Assembly: GCA_015680685.1 (NCBI GenBank)
Contig: MNCI01010832.1
Location: 138,641 to 198,640 of the forward strand
DNA: 60,000 bases
Source: Gnetum montanum
Lineage: Eukaryota > Streptophyta > Gnetopsida > Gnetales > Gnetaceae
Reading direction: 5' to 3'
The first letter of the stretch is position 1; each line of letters begins with the position of its first letter. A program made the position numbers and the translations under genes. Shown here piece by piece: positions 54,890 through 60,000 of the stretch. Below the pieces are notes generated by a model that made no database searches, was not told where the DNA came from, and worked only from the letters and a program-made list of their open reading frames with translations.

Positions 54890-56340
54890 GAGGGCCTACT
54901 AGAGGTGGAGATAGGGTGCTTAGAATGGTCTTATCGATTGAATGGGGACTTACAGAGTGCAATGCCATAACGTTGTTAAGTGCTTGCACAATGTTTGCAA
55001 CATCAATGATGTCAATGGGGATGAGCGTAGTCAAGGGTCTTTCTTGAAGATAGAGGTGTTGATGAGTAGTTACGTGCAAAAATACTGAAAAAATGCAAGT
55101 GAAATGCCAAAGTGCAAATGAAATGCTAAAAAATGCATAGGGAGAGAGTAAGAAAGAGAGTGACACCACTCCAAATAGGGAGAGCATAGTTAACTATAAG
55201 AAGGATGAGGAGGTATGTAGTGTACAAATAGGCATAGTAGGTAGCGTAGTCATAGTCTTAGGGTGTCTAGGCTATGAAAATTGATGTCCACCATGATGTT
55301 TGTGCTTATCGGGTTGGCTATTGCAGTGTCCCATGGTCTACGGTTGTGTGCAATGGTGCTTGTCGATGTACTGATTCTTGCCAACTAAAAATGCCATGTG
55401 CATTTGAGTTTTTCCAACTAAATGTAAAAATTGCCAACCAAAATGCTCTGATGCCCACCCCTAAAATGTAGAACACTAGGGTATTTATAGGGTTAGGGTT
55501 GCCATGAATTGTGGATCGAGCATCACGTGGCAGCGGGGTAGTTGGGACTACGTTACACCCAACTACACTCCCCAGTAAAGCAAATGGTGTTATGCTAGTC
55601 TACTTCAATGGACCTTGTGAGACTACCAAATTGTGACTATGCTACCCAACTGCATGTGTGAGTGTCAAGGAGATTGTAATGTACCTAACAAAAATGCAAA
55701 AAATGCAAGCTTGGAGACTACGTTGTCCACTGTGTGATGTGGTGTTAAGCATAGGTACAATTTAGGGACAAATGGGGGGGTGCAAAAAGAGAAAAAACTT
55801 GTTATCCTACTTGCCAGAGGTGTGTTGGAGCTGATGTGGATGCCAATGTTGCATTCTAGAGGCCTCTAGAGGCTGTTCTGCATGACTACACTTGACTACA
55901 CTCTAGAGTGTAGTCTCAGTAGTTAGAAAAATTATGCAAAACTTAAATTCAGTCCTAACTACACCGACAACACTCTAGAGCATAGCCCTGGTAGTAGGGA
56001 TTGTAGCCTTGGCACTTAGGAAGATCTTGTAAAAATTGAGCTTCCAAACTATCTATGCTTGACTATGCTCTTGAGTGTAGTCGCAACAATTAGAAAAGTT
56101 TTTGCAAAATTGGTCTTCATGTAGACTACACTGACTACGCACTAGAGCATAGTAGGGAGTGTAGCCCCAGCACTTAGAAGATTCTACCAAATTATTTCTT
56201 CCATTCCAAGAAGTTTGATAATTGCTAGCTTGACACTTAGGGAAACTTGCAAAACTAGACTTTTATGTTGACTATGCTCTAGAGCATAGTCCTAGTAGCG
56301 GAGAGCATAGTCTTGAAACTTAGAAAAAATTGCCTTGTGT
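54890..56340 (-). repeat. LTR-like region with palindrome array, minus strand
   Basis: A minus-strand TATAAATA (55482-55489) lies just downstream of a palindrome-rich array (55860-56340). This is the U3-TATA layout of the gypsy LTRs here, but I could not define termini. Perfect 22-bp palindromes occur at 55894-55915 and 56270-56291, with imperfect relatives near 55968, 56064 and 56130. A minus-strand frame at 54780-55187 shows no known domain. Confidence 0.45.
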
Positions 56341-57419
56341 TGACACTTAGATAAATTTGTAGTTGAGATGCAATGGACCAAATTTGATGGTGTTTCATTG
56401 GCCCCTCTTTGTTGATGTCTGGAGGAGTTGCCCAAGAGACGTCGACAAAGAATGACAAAGCATCATAGCAGACTTGGCACTAACATCGCTCATTAGTACT
56501 TGACTGAATGTTTCTGCACCATGCTCAAGAGTGCTAAGGGTTGTGATATGCTGGAGGTAAAGGGTGTAGGTAATGTACTAAGGATGGTAGGGAAGATAAA
56601 ATGCAAACAGGATGTCACGCTACAAGATGCAGAGTTAGCATGGATGATGGTTACCATGGCACTAGGGTAGCTTATCATTGGAACATTAACCTCTCATCAA
56701 AATGCTCATGAGAGAATCAGCATCCATGACACCAGTATGGCTTGCCCTTGAAATTGTGATCTCTTGTCGGAATGCTCATGAGAGAGTTAGTGTGGATTTA
56801 GGGTTTGACTGGTTGCAAAATTGCAGCTTTGCTGATTTGCTTAGGGATATGCTTGTCCCCCTTTGCTCTTGATTTTTTTTTGCTTTTGTGAATTTTTGGC
56901 TATGAGGTGAACCTGCTTTGGATTCTACACATTGTTGAATGCTAGTTGTGAGATGCTTTCCATTAGGTAGACTACATGCCACCTAATGGGCTTTGCTTTG
57001 ATGCAACCATGTCGCATTTGTAGGATAGGTGTTTCCTCCTCAAGATGACGTATGTTACATCCACTTGGGCTTTGACCAACTCATAGAGGCTCCCTACGAG
57101 ATGACTTGTGTTACGTCTACCTTGGGTTCCATGGTCAACTTAAAGAGGGTTCCATGTGCATCGGAGGGGTTTTCAAGCTGTATAATGTAGGGAAAGGTAA
57201 GGGGATCTAGGGTAAAAAGGTGTAAATGCAAGTAGGCGATAGCGGGTAATAGGGATGTACACTCTTGAGTGGCTTGGGTAGTCCAATCATGCACAGTAAA
57301 GCAATGTGATGACTTACCACTGTGATGAAATGCATCTCAGCATGACAACCTAAGACTTCATCCTGCGAACACAACTCAGAGAAGATAAGAAAGTCATAAA
57401 ACACAAAGCAAGTAAACTA
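56341..57419. repeat. Region of local duplications
   Basis: Two obvious diverged duplications: ATGCTCATGAGAGA units at about 56700 and 56771, and a GATGACGTATGTTAC/GATGACTTGTGTTAC pair at 57041 and 57100, each repeat about 60-75 bp. No gene recognised. Confidence 0.45.
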
Positions 57420-57920
57420 TTAGATGCGAGAGTGCTACAAATGCTGCGAAAGCTAAACTAATTGTAAGTGTTTGAGAAGCTAGTAAAGGTGTTCGGGGCA
57501 AGAATGCTATAAATGGTTCAGAGGTTGCACCAATGGAAAGTGTTTAGAAAGATTAGCAAAATTCTTGGGGGCAGTGATGTTGTAGGTGCTTGAGAGTTCA
57601 CACCAATGAAAGGAGCTTAGAAAGCAAGCAAAGTGGTGAGGGGCCATAATGCTGTTAGTGCTCCCAAGCCTAAGCAATGGCAAGAGTCCAAAAAAATTAG
57701 CAAAATCATAAAGGCCATAATGTTGCAAGTGCTCCAAAGGGTGTCCTGATGGCAAGAGGTCAAAGCACTAGCAAAATGACCAAAGGTGGTAGTGTTGCAA
57801 GTGCTGCCCAGAAGTGGTAGTGCTACAAGTGCCTCAAAGGGTGCACTAATGATAGGAGCTTCATAAGATTAGCAAAAATGCTAAGTAGTCGTAATGCTAC
57901 AAATGTTCTAGGGGCCTCTC
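57420..57920. repeat. Diverged tandem repeat, about 60-90 bp units
   Basis: Units carry GTTGCAAGTGCTCCAAAGG-like and TTAGCAAAAT-like words at least six times, with variable length. Frames on either strand here are repeat-encoded. Confidence 0.65.
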
Positions 57921-58029
57921 CCAACAACAAGAATTCCATTTTGGGACTACAGTGTCCCTTGCCCTGTCCTAGAGATGTAGATAGATGAGGAGGGGGGGGG
58001 GGAGGAGTTGGAAGTATTCTCACTCGCTT

Positions 58030-58430
58030 ACACGTAGAACTATGTGTGATGGACTGTGAACCAAGTTTAAGGTCTTGATAGACTATGTGCTTTGCTAGTT
58101 TAAGGTCATAGTAGACTGTGAGCTCAGTTTAAGTTCCTAGTAGACCATGGCATGCTGAGCCTAGTTTAAGGTCTTGGTACATCATGACATGCTAGTTTAT
58201 AGTCCTAGTAGACTACCATGTGCCAATTTAACATCATAGCAAACGTGCTGCTGTGTCACTCTAACATCATGGCCCAAGGATGAGTTGTGCTAATTTAGTA
58301 TCATGGTAGACAATCTATGCTAGTTTAATGTTGTAGCAGATGATCTATGCTAATTTATAATCATAGTAGATTATTTGTGCCAATTTATAGTCATAGTGAA
58401 CTATCTGTGCCAATTTATGGTCATAGCTGA
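58030..58430. repeat. Diverged tandem repeat, about 35-45 bp units
   Basis: About ten units around the words CTAGTTTAAGGTCATAGTAGACT and variants, ending in GTGCCAATTTATGGTCATAG. Divergence increases along the array. Confidence 0.7.
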
Positions 58431-60000
58431 AACACCCTAAATTTTTAGGGTATCCTTGCTTCACCAGGTCATTACAATCCAGGCAGTGTCATGTCACTTC
58501 AGCAAGAAATGGATGTTTTGAGTTTAGGCTATACAGTTTGGCAAATTTCTTGGTTGGGTAATTCGTCTAGTTGATAGCCTACACAAAAGCGATGTGGAGA
58601 GTTGTCGATGGTGCTCAAAATGCACAAAATAATTTGGCAAGTTTTCTAGTTAAGGAGTTTGCTACGCTATGCTATGCTACTCTATGCTATATAGCGTAGT
58701 AGGCTTTAGGAGATAGTCATTCAAGTAGTCAATCATAAATTGTTGTATGACAGGATGCTACGCTATGCTATGCTATGCAGTGTACAACTGCATAGCAAGA
58801 GCAAGACAGGAAGGCTTGGCCTACTTAGTTATTTAAAATGTACTTACTCAGTGCCTCTGACCTTCGAAAACAGTTTCTTCGCTCAGCTCCAAGTTCTTTA
58901 GCAATGGATCCTTCACCAGAAAACAGCAAACTCAGCATAAAGCAGGCCATGTCGATTGCTATGCTACTTCACCAGAAAATAGCAAACTCAGCATAAAGCA
59001 GGCCATGTCGGTTGCTACGCTATGCTACACTACGTAGCTTAGCATAGTGTAGCAGCTCTACTAGAGGAAGGAAAGGCATCTCAAAGGGCAAGATCAGCAA
59101 GTTTGCAAGTTTCGCAGTGCAAAAAGCAAAGTTTGCAGATTGACAACATTTTCGCGACTAAGGCTAGTTGCTACACTATGCTACGCTACATAGTATAGCA
59201 AGAATGCAAAAAGTAGCTGGAACATTTCAAAAGTTTTCGACACATGCAGCAGAACACAATGCAAGTTTTTGCCTTGAACTGGTGGCTACGCTATGCTACG
59301 CTACATCAATGCACGACGTAACAAGCAATTACGCTACATCATTGCACTTCACTTGTTTGCGTTGTTGGCACACATCTCCAAGTCCTGACAGCATAATTAC
59401 GGCATGGTAGGCTCGTAATTACAGCATGGCAAGATCGTCCAATGGTCATGCATGTCCAACGGTCATGCATGTCCATGCAGCATAGAAAAGTCAACACGGG
59501 CCCAGGAAACGTGACATTCAAATTGCATCTTTCGTGTGCCCTTGGCCTTATAAATACCCCATTGGGCAACACTACAAAAAAGGAGGGCTGGTCGGCTGGT
59601 GGGAAAATTAGTTTTCTAGCAAGAGAAAAAGTTAGCATTGTATTCCTGAGCATTGTAGACATCTTGTTTGACACTATAAATAGTTGGCACTCTCATTTGG
59701 CATTCTACTATGCTCTTTCTTGCTAGCCCCCATAGCATTTTGCATTATTGACTCTTGAGTCCACGTTCAAGCATACAGATGCCTTACTCTAAACGCCCTG
59801 GTTACTCTTGGGATCCTTGCACCCCTCAGCGCTATGCAACCAATTGTATCCACCTTGACAGAGTGAAGTCACATTCTTGAAGCGGTGCATTTTTCTAATT
59901 GCATTTTAGTTTGTTTTCTTGCTTATCATTGCATTTTACATCGTTTTTTGCCCCTTTTGCGTTTAGAGATTAATTTATGCTACAAGTCTCATTTTTCAAA
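58431..60000 (+). repeat. LTR-like region, plus strand, with palindrome array and TATA
   Basis: Starts near TGAAACACCCTAAATTTTTAGGG, where ACCCTAA and TTAGGGT form a short stem. Repeated GCTACGCTATGCTA words and their complements (58660-59340) follow; 58991-59056 forms an extended imperfect inverted repeat. A TATA box CTTATAAATACCCC lies at 59549. The order U3 array, TATA, downstream sequence suggests a plus-strand LTR that runs off the window. The end and any primer site are not visible. Confidence 0.45.

Noticed and set aside
54780-55187. 135-codon minus-strand ORF with a hydrophobic N-terminus
   Set aside because: It partly overlaps the plus-strand gag remnant antisense and shows no known domain.
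57420-58430. Direct repeats as a CRISPR-like array
   Set aside because: Units vary in length and sequence and have no unique spacers; the context is a plant genome rich in minisatellites.

Overview
This window looks like nuclear DNA of a land plant, most likely a seed plant and plausibly a gymnosperm. It has one single-copy F-box gene of a plant-specific family, then tens of kilobases of decayed, mutually nested LTR retrotransposons. Many differences between related copies are C/T and G/A transitions, as expected of old methylated repeats. The species cannot be fixed from the sequence.

Layout. Positions 1-475 are a minisatellite and 476-3096 hold nothing I recognise. At 3097-4374 (minus) lies the only intact gene, a HAWAIIAN SKIRT-like F-box protein. 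It has a 3' splice site 10 bases before its start codon, a probable 5' leader intron, and a candidate TATA promoter near 5764. A 47-bp tandem repeat and a 12-bp palindrome lie farther upstream.

From 7165 to 41608 everything belongs to one nest whose levels are each proven by a 5-bp target-site duplication (TSD). A Ty1/copia element (7165-41608, plus, TSD ATAGG) was split by a Ty3/gypsy element D (9181-38499, minus, GAGTG). D was split by a second gypsy element B (15718-36292, minus, AACAT). B was split in gag by gypsy element C (20177-33661, minus, GGTGG) and in its 5' LTR by a solo C-type LTR (34927-35647, GCTAG). C still has recognisable gag, protease, reverse transcriptase, RNase H, integrase and a large third ORF. 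D keeps gag and the third ORF but has no pol. B keeps gag and protease only. All use a tRNA-Asp-like primer site and resemble the Tat/Athila branch.

From 41789 to 49115 a further minus-strand gypsy element F is interrupted by a plus-strand B-type element (43385-48473). From 49116 to the end are an N gap, a glycosyltransferase fragment, an ancient gypsy scrap, a long LTR with primer site and gag start (53157-54875), and a region of palindromes and tandem repeats (54890-60000) that looks like two more LTRs.

Main observations. In C and D, a copy of the family-specific U3 palindrome block plus a TATA box sits upstream of the third ORF, and that ORF begins exactly at a splice-acceptor-like sequence. 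B and F, which lack the ORF, also lack this internal block where it can be examined. I propose an internal promoter for the third ORF that tracks the LTR promoter. In addition, a hairpin carrying AATAAA is conserved in the LTRs of all gypsy families, and a second hairpin with covarying stems is found in the 3' non-coding region. All coding regions except the F-box gene contain stops or frameshifts and should be read as pseudogenes.
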